This document shows, one piece after another, positions 11,831-25,029 of a stretch of 64,000 nucleotides of DNA. The notes below the pieces were generated by a model that ran no database searches, had not been told where the DNA came from, and was given only the letters and a program-made list of their open reading frames with translations. Origin of the DNA: Elysia chlorotica. Its lineage: Eukaryota > Mollusca > Gastropoda > Plakobranchidae. Location of the stretch: the NCBI GenBank assembly GCA_003991915.1, contig RQTK01000082.1, forward strand, positions 487,609-551,608, given 5' to 3'. How positions within the stretch are numbered: position 1 is the stretch's first letter; each line of letters begins with the position of its first letter. The translations under genes and the position numbers were made by a program.

Positions 11831-14046
11831 AGTCAACAGTGAAGACGCGACATCAAAGTGAGTGTGGTGATGTGGCATCGTGGTGGCACGAGAACCTACG
11901 GACTCGAATATGTCATGGCTAAAACCAAACTAAAAAACTACGCAAACTGATTTTGAAAAATAGTGCGTGTATATTGTACTAAGTTACGACACAGATGAAA
12001 TCCGACTGTCAAAGATGCAACGCGAGGACTGAACTTTTATGTTCCTTGTCATGGTCATCAGTGGTCATGCCTAGAGAAGACTTCGCCTCTGAAACAACCG
12101 TCTCTGGACCAATTATTTCTAAGAACTGGGACAATCGTTTTCTAAGAAATGGAACGATGGTTTCTAAGAACATGAGCGGTGTTGTTGTTGTTTTTTTAAA
12201 GAATTGGGTGGAATGATGGTTTGGAAAGATTGTATTTAAGAACTGGAACGATGATCTCTAAGACCAGGAGGCTTGTATCGCTCGCATGCATCGTTCCTTG
12301 GTGTGTTAGTTATGACCTCTCTACATAGCCGTGTTATGCAGCACAAAAAATAGTTCTCTCACCAACAGAGACTGTGGAAAAACATCACTTCCAAACTGCA
12401 CATCTTTATTTTTGTGTGTGTGAATACAATTATTTTCACACAAAAAGGTGCAGCCTATTATCTGAAAATACACACGAAATCCAGAAAACAAGGATATAAG
12501 AAGATGCATTACAGTGGTTTTTAACCCAAAAGCTGTGGACTTCATCTTTAAGGCTTTATCAAGACATTGATGAAGTCAATCGTGGGTCAAATTGGCTGTC
12601 ATGGAAATATGACATGTGGCACAATTTAATATAAGCAAACCAACTAGCATACAATTAATTCTCGTATAATTTAACACATAGCATTTTTTCATTGCATGAC
12701 GTCAAATAAAGATTCTACCACGTAATCCCCGTTGTTACTTCTTGTGCTGACACCAACATATATTCTCTGATGCGATGGGTGAAGTATGAAGAGCCAATAC
12801 GCTTCTCTATAATATTGTCCTAGGTTATTTTAGGAACTTTCATCAAGGACTTAGAGTGAATTGCAGCATTTTAGTCCTGGCAGGGACTGGTGTGTTTCAG
12901 AGCATCGGAGAACAAGGAGAAAAGAAGATAACCATACTCGAATTTGTCAACATGGAAATTTTACATTGAGATAGTTCGTTTATTTCAACTAATAAAGGAC
13001 AAAAAATCTTCTCTTACTATGTACATGTAAAACGCACACATGCACACACATTTCAAATTGGCTCAGGAGTAAGGAGAAAGTAAGTCAGAGTTAATTCATA
13101 ATGATAAGACTCGTCTTAATCTCCATGATAGTGTTTTAGATAGTGTTCGGTTGATATGCTACCAGTGGTCTGAAAGTTTTTGCACAGTTTAAACCTCTGT
13201 TGGTCTTAACATGTTTTTCCTTCTGTTTTGTTCTGTTTTTATTTTTTCTTCATTTGAAAAACATAAGACTTAAAACTTAGGACATTATTATCAATGTAGT
13301 TCTTGCTAGGCACTTAGAGATTTAAAAACGAAACTTTTTAACTTAGATTACCCATATTTGAAGTACATGTATTTGAGCATTATGGAAACTAATTCTTTTG
13401 AAATGTATTACAGCTAAAGACAATTGTCTGGCATTGTATTAAATAACACGAAGCTTGGGCGTAGTGTGATCTTTTAATGATAACTTTTTTGTTGTAAATT
13501 TGTTTGTTTATTTGTTTTTGTAGTTCGTTCTTATTTTGTTGCTGTTATTGTTATTGTTGTTTTAATCTTGTGTTGTTTCTGTTTTAATTTTTTTTATTCT
13601 TGTTCTAGTTTGTTTTTGTTTGCCAGTACAATTGTAATTTATTTTTGTTTGAACAGTTTGTACATGTATGTTAAATAACGGATAATTGAAATGTTTTAAA
13701 CAAGGATAATAGACGTTCTCTTTATATAAAAAATCGACCCTCAACCACTGTTCAATCTACCAGGACCGTGTGAGGTCTGCATTATTGTATGTTTCATCCA
13801 GTCCATGACTACTCCAATTATCCATTTAAAAGTTCCCTCTTGAAATAATCATCATGAATGTTTTCTTAAAACAATGCATAATTCTAAAATACCTACGATG
13901 ATCTATTATTATAAATAATGTACATGTATTATTAAATAATTCTACAAATGCAAGTAAAAACATATTGTGATGCTTTTTGCAGTAGATTTTTTCATAATGT
14001 TTGATGACATTTCGTATTTTTTCTCAGGGTATTGCTGAGTGGGGTA
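11831..14046. other. Non-coding stretch
   Basis: A short degenerate tandem repeat of about 30-50 bp (TTTCTAAGAAxxGGxACGATGG) lies at about 12115-12265. The remainder is AT-rich with TTG-type runs near 13500-13620. No gene recognised on either strand. Confidence 0.45.
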
Positions 14047-14072
14047 AAGAGAAAGAGAAAGAGAGAGAGAGA

Positions 14073-14121
<49 letters not shown>

Positions 14122-14122
14122 G
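14047..14122. repeat. (GA)n array
   Basis: Nearly pure GA microsatellite. Overlapping R-E and S-L frames are artefacts. Confidence 0.95.
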
Positions 14123-14650
14123 GAGAGAACGACAGACAGGCATGCAAGTATATAGAAACAGAGGTGGACTGACACACATACAGAAAAATGACTGTGAAAA
14201 GACGTACATAAAAAATTATTTCCCATGTACAGAATTCAATTGATTCTAGTAAATCATTTAAGAATGGTCTTTGAATTTAACTGCTTTTTGTTTCAAAGTG
14301 AAAAGTACGTCAAAGACCTAAATCCTATATCTGACTTTGGAACAATGTTTTGTGCTTCTGACATAAGCGAATATATTAGCTAAAACTGGTAGGAGTGACA
14401 TTTTTCTTACTAAAACAGTAAAAGCTCAATAAGCCATTACAAAAAATAACAAATTCATGGTTGTCTCCCTTTTATTAGACTTTTCGCTGTTCAATTTCAT
14501 ATATATTCTTGTACAATGTAATATTACTTACTCTCTTAGTTAATCGCCCTCAACATCAGAGATGAATAGTTGTTGCTCCGATGATTATACCATAGACCAT
14601 GTACATTTTATCCTCATTGAAACCGTTCACGTTATTATTATTATTATTCA
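14123..14650. other. AT-rich non-coding stretch
   Basis: Unique AT-rich sequence with no gene or repeat recognised. Confidence 0.4.
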
Positions 14651-14995
<345 letters not shown>

Positions 14996-16054
14996 ACAAA
15001 GGTCATACTATTTTAAAATTTACAAGTTGCACATTATCAATGTTGCAAGCATTTTAGTCAAATTCTTCTTTATACAGATAGAATCGGCAGATTTTTCCTC
15101 TACTATACATTCAAACAGTTACATTATTATTATATTAATAAACTGAAATCTTTTTATTTTCATTGAATTAAATTTCTGAATATTGTTTTCCTTTAAAATG
15201 TGTTTGAACACCTCAAATGTATGCTTAGGATTAAGGTTTTTAGGATACAGTATCTTTTTTTTTTTTTTCTCTCTCTCACTCTCTCTCTTTTTTTTTTTTT
15301 TTTTTTGGATAAAGCTTTTTATCCAGTGTATTGTGTTGCTTTGTTGTTCTTTTTTTTTCCTCGGCATCTTTTTCACCTATTCCTCTGCTTTTTAAAATGT
15401 TATGCGTGCATGTTTCTAGCTAGACTCAGCTGAGGGAAGAGGAGGAGGCTGTAGAGTATATTAATTATTATTGATTTTTTTTCTGGAGTGCTGAAAGAGA
15501 GAAAGGCGATTATTATTGCTGCTGTTTTTGTTAGAAGGGGAGGGGGGCGATATACTGAAGGAGGTTTTGAAATAAGGTTAAAAACCGACAATAAAAAATA
15601 TTGCTTAACTTACTCTGATTGTATTTATGAATATGTTTGAGGTTGCTCGAAAAGCATTTTGAATATGTCTGTTTTGTTTTACGCACACGTTTTCTATCTC
15701 TGTATTTTTTTTACTCCTGTTGCTCTACGGTCTTGATTATTTTTTGTCATGCGTTTTTCGCATTTTGATCTTTGCCATCGACGTTCATTAGTTTTTAACT
15801 TTGATTCGTTTGGTTTCCCCCAATGCTTATTAGTTTATAATATAGTTCATGAAAATTTGAATATAAAAATATGAATACCATAACTTACCGTTTTACTTTT
15901 GTTTTCTCGTGTGAATAAACTATTGATTCAAATACTCTACAATGATCTTTCTCTTTTGTTTCTTAACGTTTCTTGAACTTGTTAGATCTAACGGTCTTTA
16001 AAAAGAAAGACTGGGGGCTTTGTTTGTGACACTTTTTGCTGCTTAGCGCCCAAT
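14996..16054. other. Non-coding stretch with T-rich tracts
   Basis: T-runs with CT interruptions at 15255-15310 and unique AT-rich sequence. No gene recognised. Confidence 0.45.
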
Positions 16055-16290
16055 GTCAGCTCTATATAAGCTTTATAGTGGACGGACCCCAAGACGAAAG
16101 GATGACAATTTTACATGCTACCACACAGAGACAGTGAGGGGATTACCATGAATTCTGTATCATGCGGTCACATTGTACTGACACAGACCTAACCAGTTGG
16201 GGATGAACATTTAATGAGACAAATACATTTTTAACCTATCGTAGATTTTGAACAGGGACCTCCCCTTTTGGGGACCAACACTCTATTAGT
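16055..16290 (-). mobile_element. Old, degenerate SINE copy
   Basis: Reverse-oriented. GTGGACGGACCCCAAGACG, GACAATTTTACATGCTACC, GATTACCATGAATTCTGT and ACTGACACAGACCTAACC correspond in order to the tail-to-head blocks of the SINE at 9238-9493. Many substitutions and indels mark it as old. Confidence 0.6.
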
Positions 16291-16828
16291 TGCATAGAAA
16301 GATACGAGCACACGAATTCAAATTGAAGATTAGATACGACAAGCCTTTATAATCGCAAAAGGAAATTCCCTTGATTGTTCATATAAATTGAATTGAAGGA
16401 AACAATATCAATATTCATAAATATACACATAAAATAATCCATACATATTAATGTTAATGAAACTTTATCAAAATGAAAAATTAAATACGTTGTTTTGCTT
16501 CATATTTATGCACCTATAAATGAAATGGATAAAAGGTATGTATTGACACAATTATGATACATTTCCAAATGGCAGTTGTTAACCTGCTAGAAATTAAATA
16601 ACAGGCAGGTATAATTTCAATGTTTTCATGTGGATATGCCGTTTGCCTATCATGCTATTCTTCTAACTTATAATACTAGTATCCTACAAAAACAGTCATT
16701 CGAGTGTTAGTAAGTACTTTTTAGGACTAACGTTGTAAGAGGTACTGACCAGGCTTCCATAAACAGATGCCAAGAGACAAAACTTCACGTTAAAGAGAGA
16801 AAGTGGTCTGTTATATTTATTTTTTTAG

Positions 16829-17085
16829 GAGATTTCAATCAAAATGGTCCTCAGAAAACACTATTTTGTCAGCCCAATTGCCCATTCATAAACAATGCTT
16901 AGCTATAAATAATGCCCTGAATAATTATGCTGAATTGGTTAACACACACAGACTACTCTTACACTTCATTCAAAATTCTGTTTACTTCAATGAGTTGACA
17001 CGTGCCAATGAAGCCTTGTACACTGAACACCCAAGCTCACAGGAGAAAATCATGTTATGTTCAATGATTTGTCTGGTACAGTTAT
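16829..17085 (+). CDS. Candidate exon of an unrecognised gene
   Basis: A 257-bp segment bounded by a strong acceptor (T-run then TTTTAG ending at 16828) and a canonical donor (TTAT then GTAAGT at 17086). It is open for 85 codons in one frame although the base composition is AT-rich. The translation has ordinary protein composition and is not a repeat; it includes YAELVNTHRLLLHFIQ, amphipathic in appearance, and a cysteine-containing end. I recognise no family. Introns would lie after base 2 of a codon on the left and base 1 on the right. It could belong to an undetected gene between Lox5 and HAT1, or be an orphaned exon. Confidence 0.35.
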
Positions 17086-17690
17086 GTAAGTATTTTATTC
17101 GTTAAAGGGAAACAATTTTAAGTCAGTCGACTATAGTCCGGAGTTACATATCTTAAGCTAAAAAAAAAAGTTTATTTTGGAAACAAAATTATTTTATACT
17201 ATACTTAAAAATAGATTAAACTGTTAAAACAAATGTTGTTTTTTTTCTTCTTATATTAGTAGAATATACGTTTAACCTTTGCAAAGACTTCAGTCCTCGC
17301 AACTTTTGGAACAAAATTTAATTCTTATTTTAACCAAAGTTGCTATGAAATTCCTGGCATGTAAACCACATTGACAAATATGCGTGTTTGACCAGGATAC
17401 TTATAAGACTCAGGTTAGTTCACGGTTGCTTGATCAGAAACTGGCTTCAATCTCTAAGGCCCGAAAAACTACCAAGATCCACATGCTATGGCGGCTAACG
17501 ACGTCTTTCATTTATGCTTTGGGTGTGATGTGGTGTCCCCCCTAACAACGGCTTACTTTGGTAATTAACAGCTGGTAACGAAGTCGCTAAGTCCTCAGAG
17601 GTGTAGACGCTAGGTACTGTGTTGATATCGTGTAGGTGGGCCGGCTACCCTAAGAGTATCTATATGGCGGGGGATCAGTCCCACCCTGTT
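17086..17690. other. Non-coding stretch
   Basis: AT-rich sequence turning moderately GC-rich at about 17400-17680. No gene or repeat recognised. Confidence 0.4.
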
Positions 17691-17694
17691 TGTT

Positions 17695-17766
<72 letters not shown>

Positions 17767-17801
17767 TTGTTGTTGTTGCTGTTCTTGGTTGTTTGTTGTT
17801 T

Positions 17802-17840
<39 letters not shown>

Positions 17841-18035
17841 TTGTTGTTGTTGCTCGTTCTTGGTTTGTTTGTTTTTTCTTATTTTTGTTCTTATTTTATG
17901 TTTGGGTTATTTACACTTTGGTTGTTGTTGGTGGTGGTGGTGGTGATGGTGGTGGTGGTGGTGGTGGTGGTGGTTTTCTTTTTTGTTTGTTTGTTTTGTT
18001 TTGTTTTTTTGTTGTTATTGTTGTTTTATTTTGTG
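17691..18035. repeat. (TTG)n and (GGT)n arrays
   Basis: TTG triplets from about 17694 to 17855 with short interruptions, then GGT triplets at about 17929-17974, then T-rich sequence. Cysteine-, valine- and leucine-rich frames here are not genes. Confidence 0.95.
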
Positions 18036-18649
18036 TGTTGGGTTATCTACATTTATACTATCGACGAAGGCGAGGACACAGGCACACACGTTGAATTATT
18101 TGCAAATTTTGTATTGCTAAACGACACCACACAAAGCGATAGATGGATCAGCTGTTATCAGATGTAAACAAAACGGGAGCAGAGAGGACAGTTCTTTCAG
18201 ATACCCAAGCGATATAGAAATAATTCTGTGTTGCAGATGAGCTTACCACTTTTCAAGATACGCCAATGTCTATATTGACACAGAACCAGAAGAGATCAGT
18301 GAAAAGCAGCGCAAACACAGGTTTATCTTCAACAAACGCGTCTAGGCCATCCTTTCCAAAAATAATGTTGAACATGCTCTCATATTATAATTATTATGTT
18401 TGTGTGCTGTCAAATTGCGGTGGAGAGCGGCCTGTTTAAAGTTAAAGATCATCGAGAACGTCTCCAAACAACAATGTAACAAAAGCAACCAGTCCAACTT
18501 TCTCTCATGTGCACTGAATCAGACGTTCTTCGTGACCTAAAAGATGATACCGTCATCAATGACTTTGCCTCAAGAAAGTCCATGAAAGTGCCGCTACTGT
18601 AAGGCCAATAATACTTGAAATAAGATGCGGGTCATAACAACAGCAAACC
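18036..18649. other. Unassigned stretch, possibly LINE-derived
   Basis: Sequence of mixed composition just upstream of a recognisable LINE 3' end. It may be eroded LINE sequence, but no reverse-transcriptase motif can be read with confidence. Confidence 0.3.
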
Positions 18650-19250
18650 AAATTAATTAATACAGAAGTTGCAACATGTATAAAATATTTTATCTCTACG
18701 GAAATGAATAAAATAAATAAAAGAATATAAACAGCCCAGATACAAATGTAAAGACTTGAACAACTCAACAAAGAGAAAACAAACAGGGAAACAACAAAGA
18801 GACAAAACTGAAACCATAAGATCTTGGATATTCTCTATTGCCACATATGGATTTGAAGGGTGGACAATTTCAAAAGCAGATGAAAAGAAAACTGTGTTCT
18901 TTTGAATTTAGATGCTACAGAAAAATTTTTTGACACTCACAACGAAATAAGAACTTAAGATCAAACCAAATTTCTTTTTTTTTATTAAAGAAAGAAAACT
19001 GAAATACTTTGGACACCTGAAAAGACTTGACAGTTTGGGAAGACGTGTTCTAGAAGCAAAGCTGGGGGCAAAGCAAAGACAGGGCAGACATACAAGAAGG
19101 TGGATGGATGACATCAGAGACGGGCTACAAAGAAGACCCAGCGAGACAGGAAGGGTCGCTCAAGACATCTATAGAGCTATTCAGGCAGATTGTACGAGAG
19201 GCTACGTCAGACACTACCGACAAGCCAGTATGGTGGTGATGATGTTATAA
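18650..19250 (+). mobile_element. 3' end of a decayed LINE (post-RT region of ORF2)
   Basis: Translated pieces in shifting frames match the layout that follows the reverse-transcriptase domain of many endonuclease-RT LINEs. A YGFEGWTISKADEKK block (about 18850-18895, family form YGCESWT) is followed by a broken FEFRCYRK block, then an open segment KYFGHLKRLDSLGRRVLEAK and GRHTRRWMDDIRDGL (about 19000-19140), ending at TAA near 19250. Frameshifts and stops make it a dead copy. Confidence 0.65.
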
Positions 19251-20407
19251 CTCTACACCTTTTCCTCTGTTTTTTAATCAAATTATTGGTCCTTTTGGTT
19301 AAAATAATAAACTTTTGGCTAATCTAAACAACTTGTAAAAGGCATTTGAAAAAAACAGCATAAAACATTTCTTTATGTGAGTGAGGGGCCACCACCCCAT
19401 CCACCCCAGCCCGGCCCCCTGCAACCTACATCGGGGACTGATAATATCAATATCTGAATATTTTGTGAAACGGCTTGTAGTGCGACTGCGTCTGGTGAGT
19501 TGTTTTTGGTTTTGCTTTGTTTTAGTTGCTATTGTTTTGTGTTGTTGTTTGTTTTGTTTATTTGTTTGTTTGTTTGTTTTTGTGATTTCCTTGATTCCTG
19601 TTTTTCCACAGGATTTGTGTTTCTGTTGTTCACATTATACTGAGAGCGACTCAACTTTTTGGGTGAAATACGGATCGATTGGATTCGAATGTGCAAGCTC
19701 ATGTTTTGAAGTCAGAAATATCACAATTATTGTGCGAAAACATAAAAAGAAAAAAATCGAACCAACGAATGTGGTGGTATTTGTGTTCAATGTGCAACTT
19801 GTTTTTCGTCTCGTTTTGCTTTTCTTTTCCCCACACCCCAAGATATATTGTATCATTACACAGAAACAGTGATTTTTCTTTAATTTTAGTTTGGGGGGGG
19901 GGGGTAGTGTTTGTTTGTTTTTTTGTTGTTGTTTTTTTTGTGTTTTTTTGTTGTTGTTTTTTTTTTTATATATACTACCAGTAAGTGGCGCATGTGTGTG
20001 AGATCAATGTGCAACTTGTTTTTCGTCTCGTTTTATTTCTTTTCTGTTACACACACTCGCTTTTCTGTTACACACACTCGCTTTTCTGTTCCTAACACCT
20101 GAAGAGGCTTTGTATTACATGTATCACACAGAAACAGTAGTTTTTTCGGGTGGATTTTGTTGTTCTTTTAGTTGTTGTTGTTTTTTTTTCGTTTGCTGTT
20201 TATTTGTTTTTGTTTTGTTTTTATATACACCACCAGTGGTCTAACTCAGTAAGTGGCGCATGTGTGTGAGGTCTATACCTGGGGCCGACCTTGCTTATCC
20301 GGGACTAATCTCCACCTGTCTAGGGCCTGGGATTACCTCGTGTGCAGACTTTATCTGGACTAGACCTGGACAAGAGCCGGACAGAGCTACTGGTCAGTTC
20401 ACGGACT
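19251..20407. other. Non-coding stretch with duplicated segments
   Basis: A block containing ATGTGCAACTTGTTTTTCGT occurs at about 19790-19830 and again at about 20008-20045, and a 22-bp unit (CGCTTTTCTGTTACACACACT) is repeated at 20042-20090. GTAAGTGGCGCATGTGTGTG recurs at 19980 and 20249. These are local tandem and dispersed duplications. No gene. Confidence 0.5.
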
Positions 20408-20568
20408 GTAGAGACCTGGCGATAACCGGACACATAGCTAGGTGGTCTGCACCGCGACCAATCAGAGCTCTAACCTAGACTCCGGGAGCCAATCAGCGAC
20501 GAGAAAACCCCACGGCTCACGGGCGTGATAATGTAATATGCTGTCATCCCGTAGATCGCAAGGAATGT
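20408..20568 (-). mobile_element. MITE copy 7, reverse orientation
   Basis: Begins GACCTGGCGATAACC and ends GTAGATCGCAAGG. It retains GACCAATCAGAGCTC, GGGAGCCAATCAGCGACGAG and ACGGGCGTGATAATG. Confidence 0.7.
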
Positions 20569-20868
20569 CCGTGCTAACTGTAGACAGGGCGCTGACACCT
20601 CGCCTGAAACCTGTCCCAAACTTTCTAAAGTGATGGAGAAAGGGGCCATAAATTTGAGTTGACACGTCCACTTGCGAGTCTGACAGCTGGCGATATGGCC
20701 ATTGGCCAGCCGTTGGTCTAAAATTAGACTGGGTCCACAATGTTTGAGTGTTACTTTTTTAAGGAATTTTTTGTAAGGGAAGAAGTGGGAGGTTAAACTG
20801 ATGTGTAATCTAAACTAAGATAAATGCCACGGTTCGTACATGTTAGTTATGTGTGTTTGTGTGTGTGT

Positions 20869-20915
20869 GGGGGGGGGGGGGGGGGGGGTGTTTTTTTTTT
20901 TTTTTTTTTTTTTTT
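20869..20915. repeat. G20 run followed by T25 run
   Basis: Twenty consecutive Gs, TG, then about 25 Ts. The G-run could form a quadruplex. Homopolymer lengths may be inaccurate in the assembly. Confidence 0.9.
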
Positions 20916-21414
20916 GGTGGGGTTCTTTCTGTTTTATATTGTTTATGTTTTGTAGGTGTTTTAAGAGTTTTGTTGTTGGTTGATGTTGGTTTATTTTGTT
21001 TGTTTGTTGTTGTTGTTGTTTTTGTTCTATTTTATTCTTCAACAGTCGGCATTAACAAGACCGAAACTTGATATATTTAAAGAGTGAATTCATTTACCTA
21101 TCGCTGACATCAAACTTCTTTAAGGTCCAGTATTGGCTATCTTTATTAGAATTTAGATCTAGGTGCATCTTTTCGCTTAGCTATCCATTACACAATTTTT
21201 AACGTGTATTACGTCTTACGGTTAGCTCAAACTGTTATAATATTTAAAAGAAAAGTAGTTAAGATTTCTTAATTAGGCATGGAGTTTCGCAAAAAGTTAT
21301 TTCAAATGTTCAACAAGCAGAAACATTACGAATTATCTTGTAGAAGATGTAAATAGTTGTCGTGATGGCGCACTTTACATTCTCTTTTAAAGAAAAGAAT
21401 AAGCTGCACTGTGG
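20916..21414. other. AT-rich non-coding stretch
   Basis: TTG-rich start, then unique AT-rich sequence. No gene recognised. Confidence 0.4.
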
Positions 21415-21665
21415 GGGGGGGGGGTTAACTGGTAGAGCTGGTAGAGCGTTCGTATCCCAATCGATCGGTCAAAAAATGTATTTGCCCGATTTCATCTTCT
21501 ACTGATTGGGTCGGTGTTGGTATAATGTGACCAGCTGACACAAGATCCCAGATTTCTCCGCCCTGCCTCTCGTGTGGCAGCACATAAAATTGTCAGACGT
21601 CAGTCTTGGAGTCCGTCCAAGATGTAACCGCTATAACATAATGTAGTTCGTTGGACGCTAAACCA
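21415..21665 (+). mobile_element. tRNA-derived SINE
   Basis: Forward copy. The tRNA-like head has AACTGGTAGAGCTGGTAGAGCG and a weak B-box region. The shared blocks follow: TGATTGGGTCGGTGTTGG, TGTGGCAGCACATAAAATTG, a GTCCGTC-type block, and TTGGACGCTAAACCAG near the tail. Confidence 0.75.
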
Positions 21666-21825
21666 GCTCAACTGAACTCATCTCATCTCTTTCGACTACG
21701 CTCTGGGCATGTTGTGATTTAGCGAATGTAAATGGTTATAATTTAAACCTAGTAACAAACAAAACAAGCTTTGGTTGGGTGTGGCTTCATGGATCTGTGG
21801 TGTGCCCAAAGAACTAAAATAAATA

Positions 21826-22000
21826 AAGGCTTTGAAATCCACTGGACAATAACGGATGACATAATCAGAACCCTGAGACATGGGATTTTCTTATCGCTTA
21901 TTGGCTCCGTAAGTCTAGGATAGAGCTTTGATTGGACGCCGGTGCAGATTCCCTTACCTATCGTCTTCGTTTTCGCTGTGTTCCCGTCATCGCAAGGATT
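21826..22000 (+). mobile_element. MITE copy 8
   Basis: Starts GGCTTTGAAATCCAC and ends GTCATCGCAAGG. The interior reads TTATTGGCTCCGTAAGTC, TAGAGCTTTGATTGGACG, CCGGTGCAGATTCCC, the core shared with the copies at 48, 5015 and 23700. Confidence 0.75.
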
Positions 22001-22437
22001 CTATTTTGATCGTACCAGCCTTTTCAATGTTCCCAAAAAAACATGCGCGAACAAAAACCTTGAACGCTCTTATTATTTTGTATTCTCCTTTCCTCTCTTT
22101 GAAACGTGTCCCTCTTTTCCCCCATGTCAATCTTTTCACAGTCAATGTATTGTTCCGCGACACACACCTACAAAATGGGACTCTCAAACCCTCTTGCAAA
22201 TTCCTATTGGTTATTTTGGAATACAAATGCACCGCAGTTAATGGTCCGGAATGATTCGAATGGACATTATTTTCTATTAGTCGAGAGAGGGTGAATTGAT
22301 GAAATAATATGTAGCGGTTGGACGAAAGGAAAATAGAAAGAGGCGCGTGCCAGTGTTTCCTTGTCTTAATGCTTCTGTCGATCTGTGTGTGTGTGTGTCT
22401 GTCTGTCTTTCTGTCTATATGTTTATCTGTGTCTCTG
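22001..22437. other. Non-coding stretch
   Basis: Unique sequence; overlapping short frames on both strands show no recognisable domain. Confidence 0.4.
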
Positions 22438-22505
22438 TCTCTATCTCTCTCTATCTCTTTTTCTCTCTCCCTCTTTCTCTATCTCTTTTTCTCCCTCTCC
22501 CTCTT

Positions 22506-22541
<36 letters not shown>

Positions 22542-22554
22542 TTATCTCTCTCTT

Positions 22555-22590
<36 letters not shown>

Positions 22591-22605
22591 TCTCCCCCTC
22601 TCTTT
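22438..22605. repeat. Imperfect (CT)n block
   Basis: CT-rich microsatellite with TTT and CCC interruptions, following a short GT/CTGT run at 22385-22430. Confidence 0.93.
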
Positions 22606-23586
22606 CCTCTCACTTTCATCATCTATCTCTGCGTTTTCTTTCATGTGGAGAAGAAAAGCAATTGACATGCCATAATTAAATTCAAGATGGTGGACTGAAT
22701 TAGCTGCCTCTGTAAGGTACATCCGGGTAAATGAGCCGTGGAATTGAAAACACAAACCTTGAAATTGGATCGCCTTTTATCTCCTCCGCTTTCAACAATG
22801 CGCAATAGAATAACACTAGCATCTCACAGTTTCTGGGTGTGGAGGGAAGAAGAGAGAGGATTGTGTTCTATTTTCATTCTTTTTGCGATACTACTTTGGG
22901 ACGAATTAGTATTAATGTGTAAGGATGATATGCTATGTTAATTTTGTCCATGGTATATTAGAGGGAATAGGATTTCAAATCTCCAAAATAATAGTTTTGT
23001 CCATTCTGGTTAAATTGTGTATTTTTTTACTTTGAAGTTCTATATTTGGCATGCGCATTCTTTCCTTCTTTTTTTTTTTAATCATTTTCTCTCTGTTCAG
23101 TTAAATGTAATTTATACTTAACATTGAAATAATAATTCAAAGAAGTTTTATGACTACTTATAATGTATTTTTTTCTTAATCCTGTCTTTTTTATTATTAT
23201 TAAAATGATAGTGATTGCGGCTTGGCCTTTTCAGAACTATCGCAATTTTTCGTAAACCCCAAATGATTGAGAGTACAGAAAAGTAGATGTACCGTTTTTA
23301 ATTATAAAAGTCATGAACTGCATATTGTAATAATAAAAGTAACGTACCCCTCTCATGTCTATAGGAGATAAGGTACGAATCATTTCCCGGTTGCAAACTG
23401 TGCGATAAGCTTCTAAAGTGTTGTTTATTTGTTTTTGTTGTTGTTTTTTTACAGTCCTCTGAACTATCGGAAACTGTTTATCCACTTTAGCCTCTTAACT
23501 ATTCACTGGGCGATTAGACAGTGTGTGTCTGGACGGGGGAGGGTGATGGGAGATCAGCCACGTTAAGAGAAGAAGAAGAAAAACAC

Positions 23587-23587
<1 letters not shown>
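22606..23587. other. Non-coding stretch
   Basis: AT-rich unique sequence. No gene recognised. Confidence 0.4.

Positions 23588-23645
<58 letters not shown>
23588..23645. repeat. (GA)n array
   Basis: Nearly pure GA microsatellite of about 55 bp. Confidence 0.95.
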
Positions 23646-23647
<2 letters not shown>

Positions 23648-23697
23648 GAGAACTAGAGACTACAAAGATGCCGCCCTTTTTACAGATCGAGTTCAAT

Positions 23698-23865
23698 ATA
23701 GACTTTGCGATCTACACAGCAATAACGAATTACTCAACCACGCCCCCTGGCGTGGGGTTTTCTGATCGCCCATTGGTCACTGAGTCTAAGATACAGATCT
23801 GCCTGGACGCCAGTGAAGATTCTCTTACCTACCGTTTTCGTTTTCGCTGTAGGTTCCGTAAGCGC
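23698..23865 (+). mobile_element. MITE copy 9
   Basis: Starts GACTTTGCGATCTAC and ends AAGCGCAAGGTC, whose complement GACCTTGCGCTT matches the start. The interior has CACGCCCCCTGGCGTGGGG (a small palindrome), CCCATTGGTCACTGAGTC and CTGGACGCCAGTG. This is the rightmost copy I can find. Confidence 0.75.
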
Positions 23866-24169
23866 AAGGTCTCGAATTGTTTAAACGTATTGCTTATGAA
23901 TTGTTGGTCCGATTGCTACCAATATACCAATTATCACACAATTATTTCAAAATACACATTTGTCTTACCAGGAAATAGGCAAATAAGAGTTTTCTTTAAT
24001 TTTAAAACTATGTTTTGCTTTTTCGTTTTTTTTTTTTTTTTTTTTTTTTCGAAGAATATTTTTCCAAATTAGGTAATGATCGATACAAAGGTTCCAAGAG
24101 ATAAAATGCATTTTAAAAGGCGGTTACCACATACAGACAATTAGAACTAGTTTTGATTCAATCCTTCAG

Positions 24170-24293
24170 TCGCTGCAATGCCCAAATTGCCAATGGTGAT
24201 TACAAAATGCTCAGTGAAAGGTTTTGGCATGGGTTAGCGTTTAACACGTTTGAGGCCAAGCCATCAAATTGTAGGAAGTGTTTGCATAACAAG
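24170..24293 (+). CDS. Candidate exon with CxxC motif, unrecognised
   Basis: A 124-bp segment between an acceptor (CAATCCTTCAG ending at 24169) and a donor (AAC AAG then GTAAATAG). It is open in one frame and includes FEAKPSNCRKCLHNK, a Cys-x-x-Cys arrangement with basic residues that looks like half of a small zinc-binding module. No stop interrupts it in that frame. I cannot name a family. It could be chance, or part of the same unidentified gene as the segment at 16829-17085, although the phases of the two do not join directly. Confidence 0.25.
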
Positions 24294-25029
24294 GTAAATA
24301 GTGATCTATTCCTGTTCCAATGTCGGCATATTTAGATCAGAGATAATAACTTTTTAGATTTTTTTTTTCGTTTTGGTATTGTCAATGAGACTGCTCAGTC
24401 TATCCAGCAGCAATGTAAAAACTGACCTTGCTATGCCTTTCAATTCAATATAAATATAGCTCACAGTTCCGTCTGTCATGTTTTGCAATTATGAGTGTCC
24501 ACCAGTCACTCTATTACGTGTATTACCGGCCTATATCTAGATCTAGTTAAAGCGCACTTCCAGACGATGTTGCTGCGTATCTGTCTACAAAAATACAAAA
24601 CAAACAAAAAACTGAACAGGCCTCGGTTATTTACCAACTTTGTAGCAATAGTTTCGAGATTGGACTCGTTTTTGTCAATAATTATATGAATGGCCATGCG
24701 TGGCATTTTTATATCCTAACCTAACAGTTCTCGTTCCGTTATACAAAAAAAAAAACGATGAACGGAGGCCTATTCTAGTTTTCTACAATCTCCGAAGCTA
24801 CCATCTTTTATTCATAAGGCATCGCCATGCGATTTCTGTAATGGCGACTAATAGTGTCCAACTTCTCTACTCACTGGGTCATTTTTTGTATCCTTCTTTG
24901 CAATTTTTTTTCTTTTACGATTTCCGTAATGGTTTTAGGTTTTAGTGAGACACATTCATTCTATGACCTACTTTGAGAATAAGTAGCGTTATGGTGCCAA
25001 TAAAGTGAAAAGAGCCATTCCCATGCCAA
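24294..25029. other. Non-coding stretch
   Basis: AT-rich; contains one short TCTAGATCTAG hexamer run near 24535. No gene. Confidence 0.4.

Noticed and set aside
17619..18167. 182-residue valine- and cysteine-rich frame
   Set aside because: It translates TTG and GGT triplet arrays.
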